This document shows, in pieces, positions 8,055 to 16,921 of a stretch of DNA of 64,000 nt. Each line of letters opens with the position of its first letter. Positions within the stretch are counted from its first letter, which is position 1. This DNA is from Comamonas_C sp026954015 (GTDB lineage Bacteria > Pseudomonadota > Gammaproteobacteria > Burkholderiales > Burkholderiaceae_C): assembly GCA_035063785.1 (NCBI GenBank), contig JAPSFS010000003.1, forward strand, positions 232,126-296,125, given 5' to 3'. The position numbers were made by a program, and so were the translations under genes. The notes beneath the pieces are model-generated. The model ran no database searches. It saw nothing but the letters and a program-made list of their open reading frames with translations, and was not told the DNA's origin.

Positions 8055-9458
8055 TCACTTGCCGATGCAAAACTGCGCGAAGATAGTGCCCAGCAGGTCG
8101 TCGGCGGTGAATTCGCCGGTGATCGCGCCCAGCGCGTGGTGCGCCAGGCGCAGCTCCTCGGCCAGCAGGTCGAGCGCGGGTGCGTCGCCGTCCAGCAGCG
8201 CCTGCGCGGCGTCCAGGTGCGCGGCCACCGCGCGCAGCGCCTCCAGGTGGCGCGCGCGCGCGACGTACAGCCCCTCGGGCGTGGCCTGCCAGCCGGCGGC
8301 GCGCAGCAGCGCACCGCGCAGCGCGGCCAGCCCCGTGCCGGTGAGCGCCGAGAGCGCGACCGAGGTGCCGCCCACGGGCCGTGCCGCCGCATCGGCCGGC
8401 GCGGCATCGGCCTTGTTCCACACGTCGATCACGACCGCGCGCGCCGGTGCTTTTTCGCCCAGCTCGCGCGCCAGCGCCGCATCGGCGCGCAGGTAGTCGC
8501 CGTCGTGCGCGCGCGTCAGGTCGTGCAGGAAGAGCACCGCGTCGGCGCGCTCGATCTGCTCCCACGCGCGCGCGATGCCGATGCGCTCGACCGCGTCGTC
8601 GCTTGCGCGCAGCCCGGCGGTGTCGATCACGTGCAGCGGCACGCCGTCGATCTGGATGGACTCGCGCACCGTGTCGCGCGTCGTGCCGGCGATCGGCGTG
8701 ACGATCGCGCGCTCGGCGCCTGCAAGCGCGTTGAGCAGCGAGCTCTTGCCCGCATTCGGCTGGCCCGCAATCACGACGTTGATGCCCTCGCGCAGCAGCG
8801 CGCCCTGGCGTGCCTGCCGCAGCACCGCGGCTACGCTTTGCTGCAATTCAGATAGCTGTCCGCGCGCGTCCGCCTTGCGCAGAAAGTCGATTTCTTCTTC
8901 AGGAAAATCCAGTGTCGCCTCGACCAGCGTGCGCAGGCGCACGAGCGCATCGCGCAGCGCATGCACCTCGCCGGAAAACGCGCCCGAGAGCGAGCGCGCC
9001 GCGCCGCGCGCCGCAGCCTCGGTGCTGGCGTCGATCAGGTCGGCGACGGCCTCGGCCTGCGCCAGGTCGATCTTGTCGTTGAGAAACGCGCGCTCGGTGA
9101 ATTCGCCGGGCTCGGCCGGGCGCAGGCGTGGCAGCACGCCCTGCGCCGCACCCAGGCAGCGCGCCAGCAGCAGTTGCAGCACCACCGGCCCGCCGTGCGC
9201 CTGCAGCTCCAGCACGTCTTCGCCGGTGTAGCTGTGCGGCGCGGGAAACCACAGCGCCAGACCGTGGTCGATGGCCTCGCCCCGCGCATCGGGGAAGGGC
9301 AGGTAGTGCGCCTCGCGCGGCCGCAGCGCCCGCCCGAGCAGCGCCTGCACGAACGGCGCCAGCCCCGCGCCCGAGACGCGCACGATCCCCACCGCGCCGC
9401 GGCCGGGCGCGGTCGCAATCGCGACGATGGGGTCGCCGTGGCGCGCAAACGGTGTCAT
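8055..9458 (-). CDS. mnmE: tRNA uridine-5-carboxymethylaminomethyl modification GTPase MnmE
   Basis: The 467-aa protein has all three MnmE parts: an N-terminal folate-binding domain (PIVAIATAPGRGAVGIVRVSG), a helical domain with an inserted G domain (GQPNAGKSSLLN, then GTTRD, then DTAGLR), and the C-terminal FCIGK box with the catalytic Cys. With MnmG it modifies U34 of certain tRNAs. Its ATG overlaps the stop of the upstream MFS gene by 4 nt, which is unusual because mnmE more often follows yidC. Confidence 0.95.
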   Translation of the reverse strand: MTPFARHGDPIVAIATAPGRGAVGIVRVSGAGLAPFVQALLGRALRPREAHYLPFPDARGEAIDHGLALWFPAPHSYTGEDVLELQAHGGPVVLQLLLARCLGAAQGVLPRLRPAEPGEFTERAFLNDKIDLAQAEAVADLIDASTEAAARGAARSLSGAFSGEVHALRDALVRLRTLVEATLDFPEEEIDFLRKADARGQLSELQQSVAAVLRQARQGALLREGINVVIAGQPNAGKSSLLNALAGAERAIVTPIAGTTRDTVRESIQIDGVPLHVIDTAGLRASDDAVERIGIARAWEQIERADAVLFLHDLTRAHDGDYLRADAALARELGEKAPARAVVIDVWNKADAAPADAAARPVGGTSVALSALTGTGLAALRGALLRAAGWQATPEGLYVARARHLEALRAVAAHLDAAQALLDGDAPALDLLAEELRLAHHALGAITGEFTADDLLGTIFAQFCIGK

Positions 9459-10699
9459 TCAGCGCGCCTCCAGCGCAGCGCCGAGGCGGCGTAGATCAGC
9501 GCGCCCGCGAGCAGCGCCGCCGCCGCAAAGCTCAGCGCGCGCGTGAAGCCCTGCGCCTGGCCGCTGCGTTCGAGCAGCCAGGCGGTGATGGGCGGGCCGA
9601 CGATCTGCCCGATGCCGTAGGCTGCCGTGATGAGGCTCATGAAGCTGTCGGCCGATGCGGGCCACTGCTCGCGCGCGACCTGCATCGCGTAGAACACGAG
9701 CGCGAGGAACGGCAGGCCGAGCAGTACGCTGCCTGCCGCGAACCCCGACGCCGTGGGCGACCACAGCCCGATCGCGATCCCGGCTGCCTGGACGAGGTAA
9801 CAGGCAGCCAGCAGCCAGCGTCGGTCCCACGGCAGCGGGGTGCGTGCGCTGAGCAACGCGCCCACGGTGGCGCCGACACCGAACATCGGCCAGAACAGGT
9901 CGGGCCAAGGCGAGCCCGGCGGCAATGCCGAGCGCGCGATCACGGGCAGGAAGGTCGCGGTGACGATGTAGCCCAGCCCTGCGAGCCCGTAGCCCAGCGC
10001 ATGCAGTGCGCGCGCCAGAGGCGGTGCGGCTGGCGTGGCGGCGGGGTGCCCCGCGTGGGCCGCGGACGCGGGCGCGCGGGCCGCAGCACCGCGCACCACG
10101 GGCCAGATCGGCAGGCACCACAGCAGCGCCAGCACGGCAAACAGCAGCCAGCCGCTCGCCGCGCGCCACCCGAACGCAACCATGGCGCTGGCCGCCAGGC
10201 CCGTGAGCACGATGCCCACCCCGGCCCCCGCGAAGATCACCGCCCCCATCGTCGGCTGCCCGAGCAGCGCAAGGCGCACCATGCACCACGCCGCCACGTT
10301 CAGCAGCACGAACGCGCTCGCGACGCCCGCGGCGAAGCGCAGCGTGGGCCAGGTGGCGGCCAGCGGCAGCGCCATCGCCGCGGTCAGCACCACGGTCGCC
10401 ACGAGCCCCGCGCGCGCCAGCGTCGCCGGGCCCCAGCGCGCATACAGCCGGGGCGCGACCCAGGGCAGCGCGGTGCAGGCAACGGCCCCCGCGAGATAGC
10501 CGATGTAGTTGGCCGTGGCGAGCCAGCTACCTTGCGCCAGATCGACCACACCGTCGTGCAGCATCATCGGCAGCAGCGGCGTGAACGCGAAGCGCCCCAC
10601 GCCCATGGCGACGGCGATCGCGAGCAGCCCGGCCAGCGCAACGGCCCAGGGTTGCTCGAACCAGGCGGTCGCGTGGGCAGGGTGGGAAGCGTCGGGCAT
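9455..10699 (-). CDS. MFS transporter, YbfB/YjiJ family
   Basis: The 414-aa protein has 12 predicted transmembrane helices and starts with the family signature AVAMGVGRFAFTPLLPMM (about residues 29-46). A central cytoplasmic loop rich in Ala, Pro and His separates the two six-helix halves. I chose ATG 10699, close before the first helix; in-frame codons upstream only add polar residues. The substrate is unknown. It is translationally coupled to mnmE. Confidence 0.82.
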   Translation of the reverse strand: MPDASHPAHATAWFEQPWAVALAGLLAIAVAMGVGRFAFTPLLPMMLHDGVVDLAQGSWLATANYIGYLAGAVACTALPWVAPRLYARWGPATLARAGLVATVVLTAAMALPLAATWPTLRFAAGVASAFVLLNVAAWCMVRLALLGQPTMGAVIFAGAGVGIVLTGLAASAMVAFGWRAASGWLLFAVLALLWCLPIWPVVRGAAARAPASAAHAGHPAATPAAPPLARALHALGYGLAGLGYIVTATFLPVIARSALPPGSPWPDLFWPMFGVGATVGALLSARTPLPWDRRWLLAACYLVQAAGIAIGLWSPTASGFAAGSVLLGLPFLALVFYAMQVAREQWPASADSFMSLITAAYGIGQIVGPPITAWLLERSGQAQGFTRALSFAAAALLAGALIYAASALRWRRAE

Positions 10700-10805
10700 C
10701 GGGCGTGAGGGTGGGCGTGGGCGGCGTGCTGCAGCCGCGCGCCGTAAGATGGCGCGCGAAATCATCGCACACGGCTGCGCTGTGCGTACCCTCGCGGAGA
10801 ACTGC

Positions 10806-11855
10806 ATGCCCATCACACCCCGGCTGTTGCAGCGGCTGGATATCGCCCTGCCCATCATTCAGGCGCCGATGACCGGCTCGGACACGCCGCAACTGGCCGC
10901 AGCCGTTGCGCAGGCGGGCGGCCTGGGCATGCTCGGCTGCGGCTCGCGGTCGCCGCAGGCCATGCGCGAGGCCGCCACCGCAGTGCGCGCCGCAACCGAC
11001 CGGCCGTTCGGCATGAACCTCTTCGTGCTGCAGCCACCCGCGCCCGACGCCGCGCAGGTGCGCGCCACGCTCGCGCGCCTGGCGCCGCTCTACGAGCGCT
11101 TTGGCTTGCCGCTGCAGGCGCCAACGCAGTGGTGCCAGGACTTCGCGGTACAGTTCGAAACGCTCATCGAACTGCGCCCCCCGGTCGCGAGCTTTACGTT
11201 CGGTCTACTCACTTCCGCACAGGTCGAACGCCTGCATGCCGCGGGTTGCTGCGTGGTGGGCGCGGCGACCACCGTCGAGGAGGCGCTCGCTTGGCAGGGC
11301 GTGGGCGCCGATGCGGTGGTGGCCAGCGGCATCGAAGGCGGCGGCCACCGTGCGACATTCCTGAGCACCTGGGAGGCGAGCCAGATCGGCACGATGGCCC
11401 TGGTGCCCGCGTGCGTGGACGCGCTCGCCATCCCGGTGATTGCGGCCGGCGGCATCATGGACGGGCGCGGTATCCGGGCGGCGCTCGCGCTGGGTGCGCA
11501 GGCGGTGCAGATGGGCACGGCCTTCCTCGCCTGCCCCGAATCGGCCCTCGTGCCAGCGTGGCGCGCCGCGCTGGCGCGTGCACAGGGCAGCGATACGCGG
11601 CTCACGCGCGTATTTTCGGGCCGCTGGGCGCGCGGCATCAGCAACACCATGATGCGCGAGCTGCTGCCGCACGAAGCCGAACTGCCGCCCTACCCGGTGC
11701 AGAACGCGCTCATGGGGCCGGTGCGCCGCGCCGCCGCCCAGGCGGGCGACGGCGAGCACATGGCGTTGTGGGCGGGGCAGGGCGCGGGGTTGGCGCGGGC
11801 CATGCCGGCCGCGCAACTCATGCGCGTGCTGGCGCAGGAATCAGGGCAACGCTGA
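10806..11855 (+). CDS. Nitronate monooxygenase / 2-nitropropane dioxygenase-like FMN enzyme
   Basis: The 349-aa TIM-barrel protein shows class I NMO features: PIIQAPMTGSDTPQLAAAV near the N-terminus, GIEGGGHRA with the catalytic His (about residues 178-186), PVIAAGGIMDGRG, and ALGAQAVQMGTAFLACPES for FMN phosphate binding. It oxidises alkyl nitronates such as propionate-3-nitronate using O2. I chose ATG 10806 because the barrel begins immediately after; the longer frame upstream is antisense to the MFS gene. Its last 15 nt overlap the 3' end of the convergent O-antigen ligase gene. Confidence 0.85.
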   Translation: MPITPRLLQRLDIALPIIQAPMTGSDTPQLAAAVAQAGGLGMLGCGSRSPQAMREAATAVRAATDRPFGMNLFVLQPPAPDAAQVRATLARLAPLYERFGLPLQAPTQWCQDFAVQFETLIELRPPVASFTFGLLTSAQVERLHAAGCCVVGAATTVEEALAWQGVGADAVVASGIEGGGHRATFLSTWEASQIGTMALVPACVDALAIPVIAAGGIMDGRGIRAALALGAQAVQMGTAFLACPESALVPAWRAALARAQGSDTRLTRVFSGRWARGISNTMMRELLPHEAELPPYPVQNALMGPVRRAAAQAGDGEHMALWAGQGAGLARAMPAAQLMRVLAQESGQR

Positions 11856-13097
11856 ACACGTCCCGCGCGGGCGTGCGTACAGCATGGCGCAGACCAGCGC
11901 GCACATGAACAGGTAGAACATCGAACCGCTGTTGTGCGCGAGGAACACTTGGGTGAGGCCGAATCCCGCGTACGACAGCGGCAGCGCCACGCCGATGCAG
12001 CAGAGCGCGAGCGATTCGCGGTTCACCTGCCCGGCAGCATTGCGCACGCGCTGCGCCGTGGGCCAGAACAACCCGAGCGGGATGCCGTAGAACGCGATCA
12101 ACAAGAGTGCCACGCCGGGCAGGCCGCGCTTGGCGAATGCGTCGAGCACTTCGTTGTGCGCGTGGTGCAGCGCGAGGATGGCCTCGGGCAGCTCGTCCGC
12201 CGCGACGCGCCTGGCCTGTTCGGCGTCGTATCCGGACTGGCCCCAGCCGGTCCAGGGCCGGGCCCAGCCGAGTTGCCATGCCGTGCGCCACAGGTCGATG
12301 CGGTAGCCGACGGAATTTTCGGTGTCCTGCTGGTTGGAGTAGGTCTGTGCCTCCTGCCAGGCCAGCTCGACGCGGTGCTGCACCATCGTGTTCTGCGCCA
12401 GCAGCAGCACCATCAGCGCGCAGGCTCCGACCCACAGGGGTGCACGCGCGATGTGCCGTGTGCGCGTGAGCAGCCACAAACATGCGGGCAGCAGAAGCAG
12501 CAGCAGGGTCAGCCAGCCGCCGCGTGTCTGGGACACCACCGAACCGGCGATGCCCAGGACCGCGCCGCATCCGAGCAGTACGCGTTGCCATCCGCGCCAC
12601 GTGCGCCAGAGTATGACCAGGCTCAACGCCGCCATGAGCGCGAGCAGCAGGCTCAGATTGCCGAACTGGATCGCGTTGGTGTAGCCGTTGGCGCGCACCA
12701 GATGCAGCACACGCAGCTGAAAGAGTCCGGTCAGTCCCGCCCCGATGGCACCCACGGCGACGCCCATCGCCAGCCACGTGTAGCGCGGCGTGTACGCGAT
12801 GAGGAATGCCAGGCACGGCAGCGCCAGCAGGTATTTGGAAGGGCGGTCGAGCGCGCTCCAGCTCCACGCGCCTGCCGCCTCCAGCAGCCACAGCGCCGCG
12901 GTGCCGGTGAAACTGGCCACCAGCCACCAGCCCTCGCGCGGCAGTGGCCGGGCCCACCAGCGCGGCAGGGTCGCGAGTGCCGCCGCGAGCAGCAGCGCCG
13001 CTCCCCACGAATAACCGGAGGGGAGCCACAATGCGAGCCCCGGCACCATGAAGGCGCCGAGCCGGGCGGCCCAGGTCGCCCCGTCGTCCAGCGTCAT
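11841..13097 (-). CDS. O-antigen ligase/polymerase family membrane protein
   Basis: The 418-aa protein has about 11-12 transmembrane helices and a large periplasmic loop with the Wzy_C/WaaL pattern: SQTRGGWLTLLLLLLP, then GWGQSGYDAEQARR and LALHHAHNEVLDAFAKRGLPG. The H-N-E/D motif is typical of O-antigen ligases that move undecaprenyl-linked glycan onto lipid A-core. It overlaps the upstream GT2 gene by 4 nt, so both act in LPS core/O-antigen assembly. Ligase and Wzy polymerase are hard to separate by sequence; the partner genes favour ligase. Confidence 0.8.
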   Translation of the reverse strand: MTLDDGATWAARLGAFMVPGLALWLPSGYSWGAALLLAAALATLPRWWARPLPREGWWLVASFTGTAALWLLEAAGAWSWSALDRPSKYLLALPCLAFLIAYTPRYTWLAMGVAVGAIGAGLTGLFQLRVLHLVRANGYTNAIQFGNLSLLLALMAALSLVILWRTWRGWQRVLLGCGAVLGIAGSVVSQTRGGWLTLLLLLLPACLWLLTRTRHIARAPLWVGACALMVLLLAQNTMVQHRVELAWQEAQTYSNQQDTENSVGYRIDLWRTAWQLGWARPWTGWGQSGYDAEQARRVAADELPEAILALHHAHNEVLDAFAKRGLPGVALLLIAFYGIPLGLFWPTAQRVRNAAGQVNRESLALCCIGVALPLSYAGFGLTQVFLAHNSGSMFYLFMCALVCAMLYARPRGTCSALP

Positions 13098-13909
13098 GAG
13101 GCGTTGCGCTCCATCGACTCGCCGAGGTCGTCGTGGTCGTAGCGCAATGCGGCGTAGCGAAAGAAGCCTTCGAGCGCGACGAAGAGGCTATAGAGAAATC
13201 CTGGTCCGCCACAGAGGAATCCGAGGCGCAGGACGTAGATGCGCAGAAACATCGCGCTACCCGACGCCAGGCCACGCAGCACGCCACCACGGCGACCCTC
13301 CCGGCTCTTCTTGGCCGCGCCCAGCATTGCGTACTGCGTGAGTTTCACCAGGCTGGCGTGCACGGTGGGGCGCGTGTGGTGCAACAGCCGGTTGCGCAGG
13401 TGCAATCGTGGTACCGGCTCGCCACGCAGGACCGCCTGCTCGTGTACCGCGCCCGTCCACTGCTGCAGCTGCGTGCGGCAGAACAGGCGCTCCACCCAGG
13501 TGCCGCTGCGCAGGTGCCGCAGCTCCGCGCCGAACGCGACGATGCGCCAGCGTATCTGCCAGACCGCCTGCACGCGGCTTGCGACGACTTCGCGCAGCTC
13601 CCGGGCCAGCGCCGGCGACAGCACTTCGTCCGCGTCGAGGAAAAAGACGTAGTCGCCGCGCGCATGCGCGAGCTGGCGGTTGCGCTGCTCAGCGAAGCCC
13701 TGCCAGTCGGGGTAGTTGTGCACTTCGGCGCCCAGCGCGCGTGCCAGCTCCACGGTGCCGTCCGTGCTGCCGTTGTCGATCACCAGCAGCTGGTCGGCGA
13801 ACGCTGCGCTCTTCAGACACGCTCCGATGTTGGCGGCCTCGTTGCGGGTGAGCACCGCAACGGTCAGCGTCGGTGCGCCCGCGTCAGTGCCGGGCTGTTG
13901 CGCCGTCAA
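13094..13909 (-). CDS. Family 2 glycosyltransferase, WaaE/KdtX-like
   Basis: The 271-aa GT-A protein has the nucleotide-sugar binding start TVAVLTRNEAANIGACLKS (about residues 15-33), VIDNGSTDGT, and a D-x-D-like FFLDADEVLS (about 89-98) for metal binding. The length and the EQRNRQLAHARGDYVFFLDADE segment match WaaE/KdtX glycosyltransferases, which add a sugar to the LPS inner core. It is the fourth gene in ilvE-zinc finger-GT2-ligase order, a common Burkholderiales arrangement. The sugar donor is unknown. Confidence 0.85.
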   Translation of the reverse strand: MTAQQPGTDAGAPTLTVAVLTRNEAANIGACLKSAAFADQLLVIDNGSTDGTVELARALGAEVHNYPDWQGFAEQRNRQLAHARGDYVFFLDADEVLSPALARELREVVASRVQAVWQIRWRIVAFGAELRHLRSGTWVERLFCRTQLQQWTGAVHEQAVLRGEPVPRLHLRNRLLHHTRPTVHASLVKLTQYAMLGAAKKSREGRRGGVLRGLASGSAMFLRIYVLRLGFLCGGPGFLYSLFVALEGFFRYAALRYDHDDLGESMERNAS

Positions 13910-14116
13910 TCAATGCCCACCCTTGACCACCTCGCCTTCCTTGAGGCGGTAGACGGTGCCGCAATACGGGCATCTGGCCTGGTGCTGGCGCGCGATTTCG
14001 AGGAAGACGCGCGGATGGCCGTTCCAGAGCTTCATGTCGGCCTGGGCGCTGGGGCAGTGGATGCCGCCGTTGCCGTCCAGGTCCTTGGCGAGCAGCTCGA
14101 TGATGGTTTCGGGCAT
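13910..14116 (-). CDS. Small zinc-finger domain protein
   Basis: The 68-aa protein has a C-x(n)-H-x-x-x-H/C-x-x-C arrangement (IHCPSAQ, then ARQHQARCPYCGTVYRL) matching the small zinc-finger domain family related to the C-terminus of mitochondrial complex I subunit NDUFS6. It starts 5 nt after the ilvE stop and ends 1 nt before the GT2 start, so it is part of the ilvE transcript. Its molecular role in bacteria is not established. Confidence 0.85.
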   Translation of the reverse strand: MPETIIELLAKDLDGNGGIHCPSAQADMKLWNGHPRVFLEIARQHQARCPYCGTVYRLKEGEVVKGGH

Positions 14117-14121
14117 GGCGT

Positions 14122-15060
14122 TCAGACCTTGGTGAGCCAGTGCGCGTACCTGGCGTTGCGGCCGTTGACCACGTCGAAGAACGCCTGCTGGATCTTTTCG
14201 GTGACCGGGCCGCGGCTGCCGGCGCCGATCTGCAGGCGGTCGTATTCGCGGATCGGGGTGACCTCGGCCGCCGTGCCGGTGAAGAACATTTCGTCGGCGA
14301 TGTAGCACTCGTCGCGCGTGATGCGCTTTTGCACCACGTCGATACCGAGGTCCTTGCAGATGTGCAGGATGGAATTGCGCGTGATGCCGTTGAGCGCGCC
14401 CGCCGACAGGTCGGGCGTGTAGACCACGCCGTCCTTGACGATGTAGACGTTTTCGCCCGAGCCCTCGCTCACGAAGCCGGCGTTGTCCAGCAGGATGGCC
14501 TCGTCGTAGCCGTCGTCGGTGGCCTCCATGTTGGCGAGGATGGAGTTGGTGTAGTTGCTCACCGTCTTGGCCTGCGTCATCGTGATGTTCACGTGGTGGC
14601 GCGTGTAGCTGCTGGTGCGCACGCGGATGCCGCGCTTCATCCCTTCTTCACCCAGGTACGCGCCCCAGGCCCAGGCCGCGACCATCACGTGGATGGTGTT
14701 GCCCTTGGGCGAGACGCCGAGCTTTTCGGAGCCTATCCACACGAGCGGGCGCACATAGCAGCTCTTGAGCCCGTTGGCGCGCACGACGTCCTTCTGGGCC
14801 TCGTTGACCTGTTCCATGCTGAACGGCAGCTGCATGCGCAGGATCCTGGAGCTGTTGAACAGGCGCTGCGTGTGTTCCTGCAGGCGGAAGATGGCCGTGC
14901 CGTTCACCGTGTCGTAGGCGCGCACGCCTTCGAACGCGCCGCAGCCGTAGTGCAGCGTGTGCGTGAGCACGTGGATCCTGGCGTCGCGCCAGTCGACCAT
15001 CTGGCCGTCCATCCAGATCTTGCCATCGCGATCGGAGAGCGCGGGTGCTGTGGGGCTCAT
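14122..15060 (-). CDS. ilvE: Branched-chain amino-acid aminotransferase
   Basis: The 312-aa fold-type IV PLP enzyme begins DRDGKIWMDGQMVDWRDA and contains THTLHYGCGAFEGVRAY (about residues 33-49), the lysine region TMTQAKTVSNYTNS with the Schiff-base Lys near residue 166, and EGSGENVYIV. It transfers amino groups between glutamate and the keto acids of Leu, Ile and Val. Length is normal. It heads a minus-strand transcript with the zinc-finger, GT2 and O-antigen ligase genes. Confidence 0.95.
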   Translation of the reverse strand: MSPTAPALSDRDGKIWMDGQMVDWRDARIHVLTHTLHYGCGAFEGVRAYDTVNGTAIFRLQEHTQRLFNSSRILRMQLPFSMEQVNEAQKDVVRANGLKSCYVRPLVWIGSEKLGVSPKGNTIHVMVAAWAWGAYLGEEGMKRGIRVRTSSYTRHHVNITMTQAKTVSNYTNSILANMEATDDGYDEAILLDNAGFVSEGSGENVYIVKDGVVYTPDLSAGALNGITRNSILHICKDLGIDVVQKRITRDECYIADEMFFTGTAAEVTPIREYDRLQIGAGSRGPVTEKIQQAFFDVVNGRNARYAHWLTKV

Positions 15061-15098
15061 GGTGTCCTTCCGTCCGAAATACAGGGATTCACCCGATT

Positions 15099-15518
15099 CT
15101 ACGATTCGCCCGATGGCCCCTCGGCAGGGGTTTCGGGCCGCAAGAGCTGCCAGCGCGCAAGACGCCCGCCCTCGAATTCGCAGACCACGCTCGAATCGCT
15201 GCCGTCGCGCCAGCGGTAGACCTCGGGCTCCTGCCCGGCGGGCGAGATCTGCTCGCCGAGCGAGCGCGTCATCGCCACCACGTGCAGCAGGTTCACGCGC
15301 GGTTTCAGGCGCGCGTTGAGCATCACCGCGCTGGCCACCGTGCCGATCGGCTGGTCGGCAGCCTTCTTCATCACGCTCATCAGGCGGTTGAAGTGCAGCA
15401 GCAGCCACAGCAGCCCCGCGCCCGTGCCCGCGACGATGCCTGGCCAGCCCCAGGAGCGCCAGGCCAGAAAGATGAGCAGCACGAGCGCGAGCGGGGCGAC
15501 GAGGTTGCGCGGATGCAT
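15099..15518 (-). CDS. Conserved membrane protein of unknown function
   Basis: The 139-aa protein has two hydrophobic helices near the N-terminus (about residues 6-42: LVAPLALVLLIFLAWRSWG, then GIVAGTGAGLLWLLLHF) and a cytoplasmic C-terminal half containing GEQISPAGQEPEVYRWRDG. I do not recognise a named family. It sits between radA (upstream, 15 nt) and ilvE, probably in the radA transcript. Its last codons (GRLARWQLLRP) coincide with a weak match to the interspersed repeat. Confidence 0.7.
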   Translation of the reverse strand: MHPRNLVAPLALVLLIFLAWRSWGWPGIVAGTGAGLLWLLLHFNRLMSVMKKAADQPIGTVASAVMLNARLKPRVNLLHVVAMTRSLGEQISPAGQEPEVYRWRDGSDSSVVCEFEGGRLARWQLLRPETPAEGPSGES

Positions 15519-15533
15519 GGGGGTGATTGTGGA

Positions 15534-16916
15534 TTACGCGATCGCGCGCACTGCCTCCAGCGCCTGCTCGACGCGGTCCACCGCGTGGATCGTGAGACCC
15601 GCCATGGGCTTCCTGGGCGCATTGGCCTTGGGGACGACGGCGACGGTGAAACCCAGTTTGGCGGCTTCCTTGAGCCGCTCCTGCCCGCGTGGCGCGGGGC
15701 GTACTTCGCCCGCGAGACCCACTTCGCCAAACGCAATGAACCCCTGGGGCAGCGGCTTGCCGCGCAGGCTGCTGGTGATCGCGAGCAGCACCGCGAGGTC
15801 GGCCGCGGGTTCGCTGATGCGCACGCCGCCCACGGCGTTGACGAACACGTCCTGGTCGGCGCAGGCCACGCCCGCATGGCGGTGCAGCACCGCGAGCAGC
15901 ATCGCGAGGCGGTCGCGCTCCAGCCCGACCGACAGGCGCCGCGGGCTCGGCCCGCCGCCGTCCACGAGCGCCTGCACCTCGACGAGCAGCGGGCGCGTGC
16001 CCTCCAGCGTGACGAGCACGCACGAGCCGGGCACGGGCGCGCCGTGCTGGTTCAAAAAGATCGCGCTCGGGTTGGAGACGCCCTTGAGGCCGCGTTCGGT
16101 CATCGCGAACACACCGATCTCGTTGACGGCGCCGAAGCGGTTCTTGATGGCACGCACGAGGCGAAAGCTGCTGTGCGTGTCGCCCTCGAAGTACAGCACG
16201 GTATCGACCATGTGCTCGAGTACGCGCGGCCCGGCGATCGCGCCCTCCTTGGTCACGTGGCCGACGAGCACGACCGCGATGCCCGTGGCCTTGGCCAGGC
16301 GCGTGAGGTGCGCCGCGCACTCGCGCACCTGCGCCACGCTGCCGGGGGCGCTCGTGAGCTGGTCGGAGTACAGCGTCTGGATCGAATCGATCACGCACAC
16401 CGCTGGCTGCAGCGCCTGCGCGGTGGCAAGGATTTTTTCGAGCTGGATCTCGGCCAGCACCTGCACCTGGCTGCCTTCGATGCCCAGCCGGCGCGAGCGC
16501 AGCGCCACCTGCGCGCCGCTTTCCTCGCCGGTCACGTAGAGCGTGGGCAGGCCCCGGCGCTGCAGCGCGTCCAGCGCCTGCAGCAGCAGCGTGGATTTGC
16601 CTATGCCCGGATCGCCTCCGATCAGCACCACGCCGCCCTCGACCACGCCGCCGCCGAGCACGCGGTCGAGCTCGGCGATGCCGCTGGCGCTGCGCGCCTC
16701 GTCGCTCGCCTCGATGGCCGAGAGCGGCTGCACGGGCTGCGCCTGCGCCAGGCCCGCGTACTGCGCGCCGCCCAGCCGGTTCCTGCCGCCGCCTGCGGGC
16801 TCGGCCACGCTCTCCACGAGCGTGTTCCACGCGCCGCAGCCGGGGCATTTGCCCAGCCAGCGCGGGCTGCTCGCGCCGCACTCGCTGCAGGTGTACAGGG
16901 TCTTGTCCTTGGCCAT
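15534..16916 (-). CDS. radA: DNA repair protein RadA
   Basis: The 460-aa protein has the N-terminal C4 zinc finger (CSECGASSPRWLGKCPGCG), the RecA-like ATPase with Walker A GDPGIGKS (about residues 95-102), the RadA-specific KNRFG motif, and the C-terminal Lon-protease-like domain (PRRLSVGLERDRLAMLLAVL). RadA is a branch-migration helicase helping recombination at D-loops. It follows alr after 5 nt, so alr-radA-membrane protein is one likely transcript. Confidence 0.95.
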   Translation of the reverse strand: MAKDKTLYTCSECGASSPRWLGKCPGCGAWNTLVESVAEPAGGGRNRLGGAQYAGLAQAQPVQPLSAIEASDEARSASGIAELDRVLGGGVVEGGVVLIGGDPGIGKSTLLLQALDALQRRGLPTLYVTGEESGAQVALRSRRLGIEGSQVQVLAEIQLEKILATAQALQPAVCVIDSIQTLYSDQLTSAPGSVAQVRECAAHLTRLAKATGIAVVLVGHVTKEGAIAGPRVLEHMVDTVLYFEGDTHSSFRLVRAIKNRFGAVNEIGVFAMTERGLKGVSNPSAIFLNQHGAPVPGSCVLVTLEGTRPLLVEVQALVDGGGPSPRRLSVGLERDRLAMLLAVLHRHAGVACADQDVFVNAVGGVRISEPAADLAVLLAITSSLRGKPLPQGFIAFGEVGLAGEVRPAPRGQERLKEAAKLGFTVAVVPKANAPRKPMAGLTIHAVDRVEQALEAVRAIA

Positions 16917-16921
16917 GCGGC

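Noticed and set aside
8840..8880. Possible repeat copy (GATAGCTGTCCGCGCGC) in mnmE
   Set aside because: The encoded residues fit the normal MnmE sequence before the G domain and the second arm is missing, so a chance match is more likely.
15125..15165. Possible repeat copy at the end of the 139-aa membrane protein
   Set aside because: Only AGAGCTGCCAGCGCGCAAG matches. It is too short to separate from chance in such GC-rich DNA.
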